Program-made: the position numbers and the translations under genes
In this document: piece after piece, positions 23,605 through 30,197 of the stretch
Numbering within the stretch: the first letter of the stretch is position 1
How the letters are laid out: every line of letters starts with the position of its first letter
Assembly: GCA_910585525.1 (NCBI GenBank)
Contig: CAJUFR010000023.1
Span: 1 to 31,702 of the forward strand
Direction of reading: 5' to 3'
DNA length: 31,702 bases
From: an uncultured Angelakisella sp.
Lineage (GTDB): Bacteria; Bacillota; Clostridia; Oscillospirales; Ruminococcaceae
The notes under the pieces: generated by a model
Databases searched by the model: none
Seen by the model: only the letters and a program-made list of their open reading frames with translations
Told to the model about the DNA's origin: nothing

Positions 23605-23692
23605 GCCCAAGTCTCCAGGCACTCACTGCCGCCTTGCCCCAATGTAAGGCCGCGCAGCGGCCGTGCAGGGCATGCCCGCGGGGGCACCCCGC
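23605..23692 (-). repeat. Structured repeat element, copy B (minus strand), in the importer leader
   Basis: Read on minus: hairpin 1 GCGGGG-TGC-CCCCGC at the 23692 end, GGGCATGCCCTGCAC, hairpin 2 GGCCGC-TGC-GCGGCC (23662-23648), CTTACATTGG, and the 3' block GTGCCTGGAGACTTGG (23622-23607), identical over 16 nt to copy C. It begins about 4 nt after the predicted transcription start and ends 37 nt before the binding-protein ATG. Confidence 0.75.
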
Positions 23693-23702
23693 CGTATGCA
23701 CC

Positions 23703-23731
23703 ATTCTACTGGGATGCAAGGTCTCCGTCAA
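23703..23731 (-). promoter_or_regulatory. Sigma-A promoter of the amino-acid importer operon
   Basis: On minus TTGACG (23731-23726), 17-nt spacer, TAGAAT (23708-23703). Predicted start near 23696. Confidence 0.75.
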
Positions 23732-23870
23732 ATTTTGTTGCCACTTGATTGCCACTATATCGCTTGTGGCTAAAAACCGGCCTTTGCCTTGCCGCTTCTT
23801 GGTCAAAAACCACAAGGAATAAGGGGCCGCCTTGGGCAAGCTGGCCCAAAAAATGGGAAACTGATACATT

Positions 23871-23916
23871 TATGAAACATTTTCGCAATCGATATGAATT
23901 ATTTATGAAGTATAAT
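23871..23916 (+). promoter_or_regulatory. Promoter of the second importer with phased TATGAA repeats
   Basis: A perfect TATAAT at 23911-23916 has no recognisable -35. Instead TATGAA occurs at 23871, 23893 and 23904, spaced 22 and 11 bp, that is on one face of the helix. This is the pattern expected of an activator-dependent promoter. Confidence 0.5.
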
Positions 23917-23923
23917 GATAACT

Positions 23924-24013
23924 GCAAGGGGAGACCGGCTCCCGCCGGAGGCCCTTTGCGCGTTCCCCTTGGTACCGGTTTTTCCGCCGGGACTGTTTTT
24001 ATCCCCCCGGCGG
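23924..24013 (+). promoter_or_regulatory. Structured 5' leader of the second importer
   Basis: In the predicted 126-nt leader, CAAGGGGA (23925-23932) can pair with TCCCCTTG (23964-23971). Alternatively GCAAGGG (23924-23930) can pair with CCCTTTGC (23952-23959, one bulge). A separate CCGCCGGG (23984-23991) pairs with CCCGGCGG (24006-24013). The first two exclude each other. AAGGAGG at 24031-24037 is outside the helices. No known riboswitch class is recognised. Confidence 0.4.
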
Positions 24014-24047
24014 GGAAGGAACTGAATTTTAAGGAGGAAAAGGAATT

Positions 24048-25166
24048 ATGTCTAGCAAACGGTTTTTTGCAGTAGTGATGGCCCTTGCGATGGCCCTGAC
24101 CATGCTGGCCGGCTGCGGCGGCGGCAACGAACCCGCTCCCGCCCCTGCCCCTGCCCCCGCTCCCGCCCCGTCCGGTGACGGCGGCTCCGCTCCCGCGGAC
24201 CCCACCCCCGCCGACGTCAGCGGCAACGTCCTCATCTACACCTCGATGTACGAGGACATCATCGAAGCCATCAAGCCCGAACTGAAGAAGGCGTTCCCCA
24301 ACCTGAACGTGGAGTTCTTCTACGGCGGCACCGGCACCCTGCAGACCAAGGTCGCCGCTGAGATCGAGACCGGCAAGCTGTCCTGCGACATGCTGATGGT
24401 GGCCGAGCCCGCCTACTCCCTGGAACTGAAAGAGGGCGGCTGGCTGGAGCCCTATGTCACCTCCGCCGCCGACGGCCTGGCCTTCGATTACGACAAGGAA
24501 GGCTACTGGTACCCCGTGCGTATCTGCAACATGGTGCTGGCCTACAACCCCGAGCTGAAGAGCAAGGAAGAGGTCCCCAACAGCTTCTATGACTTCGCCT
24601 ACAACGAGGCCGTCAAGGGCAAGATCTCCATGAGCAACCCCCTGACCTCCGGTACCGCGATGGCCGCCGTCACCGCCCTGAAGGATAAGTACGGCTACGA
24701 GTACTTCGAGGCCCTGGGCAAGCAGAACGTCATGGTGGAATCCGGCGGCGTGGCCTGCACCAAGCTGGAGACCGGCGAGTGCGACGTCATCATGATCCTG
24801 GAGGAATCCATCCTGAAGAAGCGTGAAGAGGACGACTCCGCCCTGGAGGTCATCTATCCCACCGACGGCACCATCGTTATCCCCTCCACCATCATGACCA
24901 TCGCCGACGGCAAGAACGCCAACAACAACATCGCCGCCTGCCAGGCCATCACCGACTGGTTCCTGTCCAACGAGGGCCAGAAGAACATCGTGGCCGGCTG
25001 GATGCACTCTGTGGTCAGCGGCTACCCCGAGCCCCCCTACGACGCCATCCCCACCAGCGAGATCCTGAAGAACACCATGCCCGTCAACTGGGAGAACTGC
25101 TTCCGGCAGCGTGACGAGATCCGCACCAAGTTCCAGGAGAGCGTCACCATCCCCGAGAGCAAGTAA
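24048..25166 (+). CDS. ABC transporter substrate-binding lipoprotein (Fe(III)/2-aminoethylphosphonate type)
   Basis: 372 residues. Lipoprotein signal MLAGC with C23, then a Pro-Ala linker, EPAPAPAPAPAPAP, and a family-1 binding domain: GNVLIYTSMYEDIIEAIKPEL, VEFFYGGTGTLQTKVAAEIE, CDMLMVAEPAYSLELKEGGWLEPY, ISMSNPLTSGTAMAAVTAL, and the late hinge ITDWFLSNEGQKNIVAGW. It matches FbpA/PhnS-like proteins that bind ferric iron, aminoethylphosphonate or similar anions; which one is not decided. Codon use is more uniform than in neighbours and AAGGAGG is strong, suggesting high expression. The permease follows after a terminator-like hairpin, a common way to keep the binding protein in excess. Confidence 0.93.
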   Translation: MSSKRFFAVVMALAMALTMLAGCGGGNEPAPAPAPAPAPAPSGDGGSAPADPTPADVSGNVLIYTSMYEDIIEAIKPELKKAFPNLNVEFFYGGTGTLQTKVAAEIETGKLSCDMLMVAEPAYSLELKEGGWLEPYVTSAADGLAFDYDKEGYWYPVRICNMVLAYNPELKSKEEVPNSFYDFAYNEAVKGKISMSNPLTSGTAMAAVTALKDKYGYEYFEALGKQNVMVESGGVACTKLETGECDVIMILEESILKKREEDDSALEVIYPTDGTIVIPSTIMTIADGKNANNNIAACQAITDWFLSNEGQKNIVAGWMHSVVSGYPEPPYDAIPTSEILKNTMPVNWENCFRQRDEIRTKFQESVTIPESK

Positions 25167-25216
25167 GAACTGACACCCCCGGTCTTCGTCCTTCCTGCGT
25201 CAACGCGACATAACAT

Positions 25217-25267
25217 GGCGGGGGGCCGCCCGCGATATGGCTTCGCGGCAGCCCCCCGCCCTTTTTT
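25217..25267 (+). terminator. Intra-operon terminator/attenuator after the binding-protein gene
   Basis: GGCGGGGGGC (25217-25226) with GCCCCCCGCC (25251-25260), an inner CGCGA/TCGCG stem, and TTTTTT at 25262-25267. Located between the binding-protein and permease genes of one operon, so partial termination is likely. Confidence 0.85.
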
Positions 25268-25300
25268 GGCCCTTCCTGCACAAGTAAAGGAGTGATCATC

Positions 25301-27049
25301 ATGGCTGCAGTGACCGCCGTAAAATCCCCCGATACCGGCCCGGCCGTCAAGGAAAAGCGGTTTTACCTTGACATCAAGTGGGTCGTCATCCTGGCCATCG
25401 TGGCCTTCCTGCTGATTTTTGAAGTCCTTCCCATGCTCTACCTGGTCGTCCGGGCCTTTACCGCCGACGGCGGCGTCTCCATCCACGCCTTCCAGCGGGT
25501 GTATACCTACCCCATGAACTGGACCGCCCTGCGCAATACTGTGGTCACCGCCACCTGCTCCATGTTCCTGGGGGTGCTCATCGCCTTCCCCCTGGCCTGG
25601 CTGGTGGGCCGTACCAACCTGTACGGCAAAAAGTTCTTCCGTACCCTTTTCGTCACCACCTACATGGTGCCCCCCTACGTCGGGGCCATGGCCTGGCTCC
25701 GGCTTTTAAACCCCTCGGTGGGCACCCTTAACGTATTTTTGAAAGATCTCCTCCACCTGGCCGAAAACCCCTTTAACATCTACAGCGTGGGCGGCCTGGT
25801 GTGGGTTCTCACATCCTTTTACTACCCCTACGCCTTCATCACCATCTCCCGGGCCATGGAGAAGATGGACCCCTCCCTGGAGGAGGCCTCCAAGATCTCC
25901 GGCGCCAGCCCCTTAAAGACCCTGTGGACCATCACCCTGCCGATGATGGCCCCCAGCATCGTGGCGGCGGCCCTGCTGGTGTTCGTTTCCGCCGGCTCCT
26001 GCTACGGCATCCCCTCCATCATCGGGGCCCCGGGGCAGGTGCACACCGTCACCACCCGGATCATCGACTTTGTCAGCATCGGCAACCAGGAGGGCCTCAC
26101 CGACGCCACCACCCTGGCGGTGTTCCTGATGGTCATCGCCAACGTGGTCCTCTACGTCAGTAACTTCGTGGTGGGCAAAAAGCAGTACATCACCGTGTCC
26201 GGCAAGTCCACCCGGCCCAACATCGTGGACCTGGGGCGGTGGCGGATCGCCGTCACCCTGCTGGTGGTGATCTTTGCCCTTATCGTGGTCATCATCCCCT
26301 TCTTCTCGGTGGCGGCCACCTCCTTTACCAAGAACCTGGGCAAGCCGCTGCTCTCCTTCGCCGACGGCAAGCTGGTCACCGACAACTTCGTGCTGCGCTT
26401 CTGGGAGCGGGTGGTCACCCGTGAATCCATCCTCAACTCCGCCCTCCACTCCCTGGTGTACGCCGCCCTGTCGGCCACCATCGGCATCATCATCTCCTGT
26501 GTCATGGCCTACCTGCTGCAGCGCACCCGGGTCAAGTTCAAGAGCGTCCCGGACTTCCTCATCACCCTGGGCAGCGGCACCCCCAGCGTGGTCATCGCCC
26601 TGGGGCTGATCATGACCATGTCCGGGCGGTTCGGCATCAACATCTACAACACCATGTGGATCATGATCGTGGCCTACCTTATCAAGTACCTGCTGATGGG
26701 GATGCGGACGGTGGTATCGGCCATGAGCCAGATCCACCCCTCCCTGGAGGAGGCGTCCCTGATCTCCGGCGCCAGCTGGCTGCGCAGCTTTAAGGACGTC
26801 ACCATCCCCCTCATCGCGCCGTCGGTGGTGGCGGGCTGGTTCCTCATCTTCATGCCCTGCTTCTACGAGCTGACCATGTCCACCCTCCTCTACTCCACCT
26901 ACACCAAGACCCTGGGCATCGAATTGTTCACCTACCAGACCTTCCACAGCCAGCAGACCGCGGCGGCCCTGGCCACCGCCATCCTGCTGCTGGTCATCGC
27001 CGCCAACTGGCTGCTGAACAAGCTGACCAAGGGCGAGTTCTCCATCTGA
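25301..27049 (+). CDS. ABC transporter permease, two fused membrane domains (FbpB/ThiP-like)
   Basis: 582 residues with about twelve helices: two tandem BPD-transp-1 domains. Each has its ATPase-docking EAA loop, SLEEASKISGASPLKTLWTI in the first half and SLEEASLISGASWLRSFKDV in the second, the two halves being clear duplicates. This fused layout is typical of ferric iron, thiamine and aminoethylphosphonate importers. The ATG at 25301 was chosen over in-frame GTG 25292 because AAAGGAG ends 8 nt before the ATG and includes that GTG. It works with the lipoprotein upstream and the ATPase 30 nt downstream. Confidence 0.94.
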   Translation: MAAVTAVKSPDTGPAVKEKRFYLDIKWVVILAIVAFLLIFEVLPMLYLVVRAFTADGGVSIHAFQRVYTYPMNWTALRNTVVTATCSMFLGVLIAFPLAWLVGRTNLYGKKFFRTLFVTTYMVPPYVGAMAWLRLLNPSVGTLNVFLKDLLHLAENPFNIYSVGGLVWVLTSFYYPYAFITISRAMEKMDPSLEEASKISGASPLKTLWTITLPMMAPSIVAAALLVFVSAGSCYGIPSIIGAPGQVHTVTTRIIDFVSIGNQEGLTDATTLAVFLMVIANVVLYVSNFVVGKKQYITVSGKSTRPNIVDLGRWRIAVTLLVVIFALIVVIIPFFSVAATSFTKNLGKPLLSFADGKLVTDNFVLRFWERVVTRESILNSALHSLVYAALSATIGIIISCVMAYLLQRTRVKFKSVPDFLITLGSGTPSVVIALGLIMTMSGRFGINIYNTMWIMIVAYLIKYLLMGMRTVVSAMSQIHPSLEEASLISGASWLRSFKDVTIPLIAPSVVAGWFLIFMPCFYELTMSTLLYSTYTKTLGIELFTYQTFHSQQTAAALATAILLLVIAANWLLNKLTKGEFSI

Positions 27050-27079
27050 TTACAGGCTGACATAAGGGGGTAAATAACT

Positions 27080-28150
27080 GTGTCTACCATTACCATCAAG
27101 CAAGTGACCAAGGCCTTTGGCGACGTGGTCGTTCTGAAGGAATTCAACGAGGTGTTCCAGGACAAGGAATTCATCACCCTGCTGGGCCCCTCCGGCTGCG
27201 GCAAGACCACCATGCTGCGGATGATCGCCGGCTTTGAAAAGCCCACCTCCGGCGAGATCAGCATCGACGGCCGGGTGGTGAGTTCCGAAAAGACCTTTGT
27301 GCCGCCGGAGAAGCGGGACATCGGCATGGTGTTCCAGTCCTACGCCGTCTGGCCCCACATGACCGTCTTTGACAACGTGGCCTATCCCCTGAAGATCAAA
27401 AAGCTGGACAAAGCCACCATCAAGCAGAAGGTGGACTGGATCCTGGAGGCGGTGCACCTGAGCCAGTACGCCCAGCGCATCCCCAGCCAGCTTTCCGGCG
27501 GCCAGCAGCAGCGGGTGGCCCTGGGCCGGGCCCTGGTGGCGGAACCCAAGCTGCTGCTCCTTGACGAGCCCCTCTCCAACCTGGACGCCAAACTCCGGGA
27601 GAGCATGCGGTTCGAGATCAAGGAGATCCAGAAGAACTTCGGCATCTCGGTGGTCTACGTCACCCACGACCAGTCGGAGGCCATGGCCATGTCCGACCGG
27701 GTCATCGTCATCAACCGGGGAGTCATCCAGCAGATCGGCACCCCCATTGAGATCTACCGCAACCCGGCCAACCAGTTCGTGGCCGACTTCCTGGGCAAGA
27801 TCAACTTCATCAAGGGCGAGGTGAAGAACGGCCGCATCGAACTCACCGGCCTGGGCCAGTCGCTGCCCTATGACGGCCCCCGCACCGGCAAGGTGGTGGT
27901 GGCGGTCCGCCCGGAGAACATCGACCTTTCCCTGGATTCCGGCGACCTGGAGGGCCGCATCTCCTCCATGTTCTACATGGGCGACGTCAACGACTGCCGG
28001 GTGGACATCAACGGGGTGCAGGTGCGGGTCATCGCCGACAGCCACAGCTACGACAAGCTGTACGGCAACGAAAAGATCTATCTTCGGGTCCAGGAGTTCC
28101 TGGTCTACGAGGATGACGGCAGCGACGAGCACACCAAGATCGTCACCTGA
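27080..28150 (+). CDS. ABC transporter ATP-binding protein (FbpC/PotA-like)
   Basis: 356 residues. Walker A GPSGCGKT (36-43), Q-loop IGMVFQSYAVWPHMTV, signature LSGGQ (138-142), Walker B LLLLDEPLSNLD with D162 and E163, H-loop VYVTHDQSEAMAMSDR. Residues from about 235 form a C-terminal OB-like (TOBE) regulatory domain: GEVKNGRIELTGLG, VAVRPENIDLS, FYMGDVNDCRVDINGVQVRV. GTG start with AAGGGGG 9 nt upstream. Last gene of the importer operon, closed by a terminator. Confidence 0.95.
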   Translation: MSTITIKQVTKAFGDVVVLKEFNEVFQDKEFITLLGPSGCGKTTMLRMIAGFEKPTSGEISIDGRVVSSEKTFVPPEKRDIGMVFQSYAVWPHMTVFDNVAYPLKIKKLDKATIKQKVDWILEAVHLSQYAQRIPSQLSGGQQQRVALGRALVAEPKLLLLDEPLSNLDAKLRESMRFEIKEIQKNFGISVVYVTHDQSEAMAMSDRVIVINRGVIQQIGTPIEIYRNPANQFVADFLGKINFIKGEVKNGRIELTGLGQSLPYDGPRTGKVVVAVRPENIDLSLDSGDLEGRISSMFYMGDVNDCRVDINGVQVRVIADSHSYDKLYGNEKIYLRVQEFLVYEDDGSDEHTKIVT

Positions 28151-28171
28151 TACCGCCGCAACATGATGATA

Positions 28172-28201
28172 CCCCCCGCTCACCGTTTGGTGGGCGGGGG
28201 G
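28172..28201 (+). terminator. Terminator of the second importer operon
   Basis: CCCCCCGCTCACC (28172-28184) with GGTGGGCGGGGGG (28189-28201), GTTT loop, one G-T pair. The tail TGGACTTTA is only moderately T-rich. Confidence 0.7.
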
Positions 28202-28230
28202 TGGACTTTAGGGGGCCTTGCAGCAACGCC

Positions 28231-28317
28231 CTAGACGACCTGGAGAAAGGCTAGGGCAAATGTGGCCGCAAAGGCGGTGGCTGCTACCAGGGGGGTCCAT
28301 TTCCAATGTTCACGCAT
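28231..28317 (-). CDS. 28-residue hydrophobic peptide
   Basis: Encodes MREHWKWTPLVAAT followed by AFAATFALAFLQVV, a charged/aromatic head and one membrane-spanning stretch. The start is supported by a textbook ribosome binding site, AAAGGAG (28333-28327), 9 nt before the ATG. Codons use the same GC-rich third positions as neighbours. It resembles single-span regulatory peptides or type-I-toxin-like peptides in size, but I do not recognise it, and no antisense RNA is evident. It lies downstream of rpsT's terminators on the same strand and would need its own promoter, for which only weak candidates are seen. Confidence 0.6.
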   Translation of the reverse strand: MREHWKWTPLVAATAFAATFALAFLQVV

Positions 28318-28470
28318 CTTTGTCCGCTCCTTTCTGTCTGTCGCCTGGGTCTTTCTTCTCTCTATCTAATATAACGCCGGAGGAGGCAAAAATGTTTCAT
28401 CCGTCCGGGGAATTTATAATAAAATCTTTTGATACAGTCGTTGTTCTATATCATCATCTCTTATAACAAG

Positions 28471-28492
28471 AAAAAGCCCCCGGCGGGGGGGC
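28471..28492 (-). terminator. Second terminator after rpsT
   Basis: On minus GCCCCC-CCGCC-GGGGGC followed by TTTTTCTTG. Confidence 0.8.
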
Positions 28493-28497
28493 GTGGA

Positions 28498-28532
28498 AAA
28501 GGACCTGGGCCCGGGGCGGGCACAGGTCCTTT
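28498..28532 (-). terminator. First terminator after rpsT
   Basis: On minus AAAGGACCTG (28532-28523) pairs with CAGGTCCTTT (28507-28498), followed by a further T. Two tandem terminators insulate rpsT. Confidence 0.75.
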
Positions 28533-28560
28533 GGCTTGTTCCAGGTGTGGTGGTCCTTCC

Positions 28561-28821
28561 TTAGCCGGCGGCGTGTAGCTTGCGGGCCAGGCGGGACTTG
28601 CGGCGGGCCGCGGTGTTCTTGTGAAGGAGCCCCTTGGCGGCAGCCTGGTCGATCTTCTTGATGGCCAGGGTGACCGCTGCGGTCCTGTCGTCGCTGGAAC
28701 CAGCAAGAGCGGCCTCGGCCTTCTTGATGGTGGTCTTGAGGTTGGAGTTGAGGGCTTTGTTCCTCAGAGTCTTGGTGGCGATGACCTTAACTCTTTTCTT
28801 GGCGGATTTGATGTTCGGCAT
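28561..28821 (-). CDS. rpsT: 30S ribosomal protein S20
   Basis: 86 residues, the normal length. Basic three-helix protein: MPNIKSAKKRVKVIATKTLRN, LKTTIKKAEAAL, and the C-terminal HKNTAARRKSRLARKLHA typical of bS20. It binds 16S rRNA near the base of the small subunit early in assembly. Ribosome binding site GAAGGAGG, 9 nt before the ATG. Single gene with its own promoter (28862-28890), short leader and two terminators. Confidence 0.97.
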   Translation of the reverse strand: MPNIKSAKKRVKVIATKTLRNKALNSNLKTTIKKAEAALAGSSDDRTAAVTLAIKKIDQAAAKGLLHKNTAARRKSRLARKLHAAG

Positions 28822-28861
28822 GGTTTGACACCTCCTTCACGTTATCTTGACAGTACAAGTT

Positions 28862-28890
28862 ATATTACCATGTTCCGGTCCCAAATGCAA
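28862..28890 (-). promoter_or_regulatory. Sigma-A promoter of rpsT
   Basis: On minus TTGCAT (28890-28885), 17-nt spacer, TAATAT (28867-28862). Confidence 0.75.
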
Positions 28891-28923
28891 GGGGGTTTTG
28901 AAGTTTTTTGCGATATTTTTACA

Positions 28924-28957
28924 GAAAAAAAGGCGCCCCGGTCCCCCGGGGCGCCTT
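28924..28957 (-). terminator. Terminator of the zinc-ribbon gene
   Basis: AAGGCGCCCCGG (28930-28941) with CCGGGGCGCCTT (28946-28957). On minus it runs into a T tract (A run at 28925-28931). Confidence 0.9.
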
Positions 28958-28991
28958 CCTTCTGCTTTTCGGCCACAGAAAGGGGGGAGAT

Positions 28992-29270
28992 TTACTGCTC
29001 CTCTTTCATCTTGGCGAAGCACTCGCTGCAATAGACAGGGCGGTCCTCACGGGGACGGAAGGGGACCTTCGCCTCTTTGCCGCAGCTGGCGCAGACAGCG
29101 GTGAACATCTCGCGGTCGGAACGCTGGCTGGCCTTGCGGGCATCCCGGCAGGCCTTGCAGCGCTGGGGCTCGTTGGCGAAGCCGCGCTCCGCGTAGAACT
29201 CCTGCTCGCCGGCGGTGAAGATGAACTCCTGGCCGCACTCTTTGCACACTAACTTCTTGTCTTCGTACAT
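28992..29270 (-). CDS. zf-trcl-type zinc-ribbon protein
   Basis: 92 residues with two zinc ribbons. The first is CKEC (9-12) with CKAC (38-41), containing the family phrase FIFTAGEQEFYAERGFANEP. The second is CASC (60-63) with CSEC (81-84), containing VPFRPREDRPVYC. The first half is the small zf-trcl ribbon common in Clostridia, which often stands alone with unknown function; nucleic-acid or protein binding is likely. ATG follows AGGTAAAAGGT, a modest ribosome binding site. A 7-bp inverted repeat (29280-29286 with 29315-29321) lies just upstream and could partly hide it. 96 nt downstream of the sigma-factor gene, so possibly co-transcribed. Confidence 0.92.
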   Translation of the reverse strand: MYEDKKLVCKECGQEFIFTAGEQEFYAERGFANEPQRCKACRDARKASQRSDREMFTAVCASCGKEAKVPFRPREDRPVYCSECFAKMKEEQ

Positions 29271-29366
29271 ACCTTTTACCTCGCTTATGGATTTTTACCC
29301 GCAGGCAGGCTCCAAAGCGAGTGGGTCCTTCGCTTTCGCATTGGAATTACCGGGGGGCAATATTTC

Positions 29367-29984
29367 TCAACCTGGCGTATCCAGGTTGACGACTGGGGGT
29401 TGTCTTTTGCCGGTCTCGTTGGCGGAACGCAGCTTCCGCCGCACTCTTTGCAGGGCGTTGTCCACAGCTTTAGAAGTAGTACGAAGAAGTTGTGAGATCT
29501 CCGGGTAAGAGTGGCCGCTGAGATAGAGTGTCAGGACTTGCTGTTCAAAACTGGACAAAAGGGTTTGGATCCTGCCGTTCAGCTCCTCCAGCTGTTCGGC
29601 GATGATGATCTCCTCCTCCGGGCTCACCGACTGCTCCTTGGGACTGCCCTCCAGGGCGTCCAGGGGGGAGTAATCGCTGAGGGGGCGGCTCTTTTGGGAA
29701 AGGGCGGCCTTGGCCGCGGTAGCCATGGTGGAACTGACACAGAGGGAGGCGAATACCGGGAAGGAACTCTGGTCCCGGTCGTAAAGGCGGATGGCCTTCA
29801 GCAGGCCGATGAGCCCCTCCTGCACCACGTCCTCCGCCTCCATCCCCGGCAGGAAGTACCGGGAGGCGCGGCGGCGTATCATGGGGAGGTACCGTGCCAC
29901 CAGTTCAGTGATGGCGGGGTCGTCCCCCCCGCGGGCGGAACGGACCAGTGCTTCATCTGTCAACTCTTGTACTGCCCTTGTCAT
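29367..29984 (-). CDS. sigH: RNA polymerase sigma factor, SigH-like (sigma-70 family)
   Basis: 205 residues. Region 2: DEALVRSARGGDDPAITELVARYLPMIRRRASRYFLPGMEAEDVVQEGLIGLLKAIRLYD, seen as ARYLPMIRRRASRYFLPG then AEDVVQEGLIGLLKAI, the -10-binding and core-binding parts. Region 4: LSSFEQQVLTLYLSGHSYPEISQLL, then TTSKAVDNALQRVRRKL, the -35-binding helix-turn-helix. The length and the DVVQEGLIGLLKAIRLYD phrase match sigma-H (Spo0H), which in spore-formers turns on early sporulation and competence genes. CAGGAGCGG precedes the ATG. The promoter at 30027-30055 is of the sigma-A type. Confidence 0.88.
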   Translation of the reverse strand: MTRAVQELTDEALVRSARGGDDPAITELVARYLPMIRRRASRYFLPGMEAEDVVQEGLIGLLKAIRLYDRDQSSFPVFASLCVSSTMATAAKAALSQKSRPLSDYSPLDALEGSPKEQSVSPEEEIIIAEQLEELNGRIQTLLSSFEQQVLTLYLSGHSYPEISQLLRTTSKAVDNALQRVRRKLRSANETGKRQPPVVNLDTPG

Positions 29985-30026
29985 GTTCCGCTCCTGTTGT
30001 GCGCCTGTTTCCGTTTGGCTTAACCT

Positions 30027-30055
30027 ATTGTAGTCCCAAATGTGGATAATGTCAA
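30027..30055 (-). promoter_or_regulatory. Sigma-A promoter of the sigma-H gene
   Basis: On minus TTGACA (30055-30050), 17-nt spacer, TACAAT (30032-30027). An AT-rich tract upstream (30056-30100) could act as an UP element. Confidence 0.82.
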
Positions 30056-30197
30056 GAGAAATTTGTAGAAAATTTACAAAAAATGTTTATAGGACTATGG
30101 AAAGTTTGGAAAATGGCCTTTTCGCCAAAAATGTGACGCCGGATTTCGTCTCTTTGCCGATATATCCGCTTGGCAAGCGGGTTTCCCGGCGGTCGGC

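Larger units (their letters stand above)
23568..24047. other. Divergent intergenic region between the two importers
   Basis: 480 nt with no gene that I can support. It contains structured repeat B (23605-23692), the minus promoter at 23703-23731, phased TATGAA motifs (23871-23909), a plus-strand -10 (23911-23916) and a structured leader (23924-24013). Confidence 0.7.
28151..28560. other. Intergenic region between the second importer and rpsT
   Basis: 410 nt. It holds the importer terminator (28172-28201), a 28-codon peptide gene on minus (28231-28317), an AT-rich stretch (about 28360-28460) with no clear promoter, and two terminators for rpsT. Confidence 0.7.

Noticed and set aside
23594..25007. 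Minus-strand frames opposite the second binding-protein gene and its leader
   Set aside because: Shadows of the 24048-25166 gene; the intergenic parts have no start signals.
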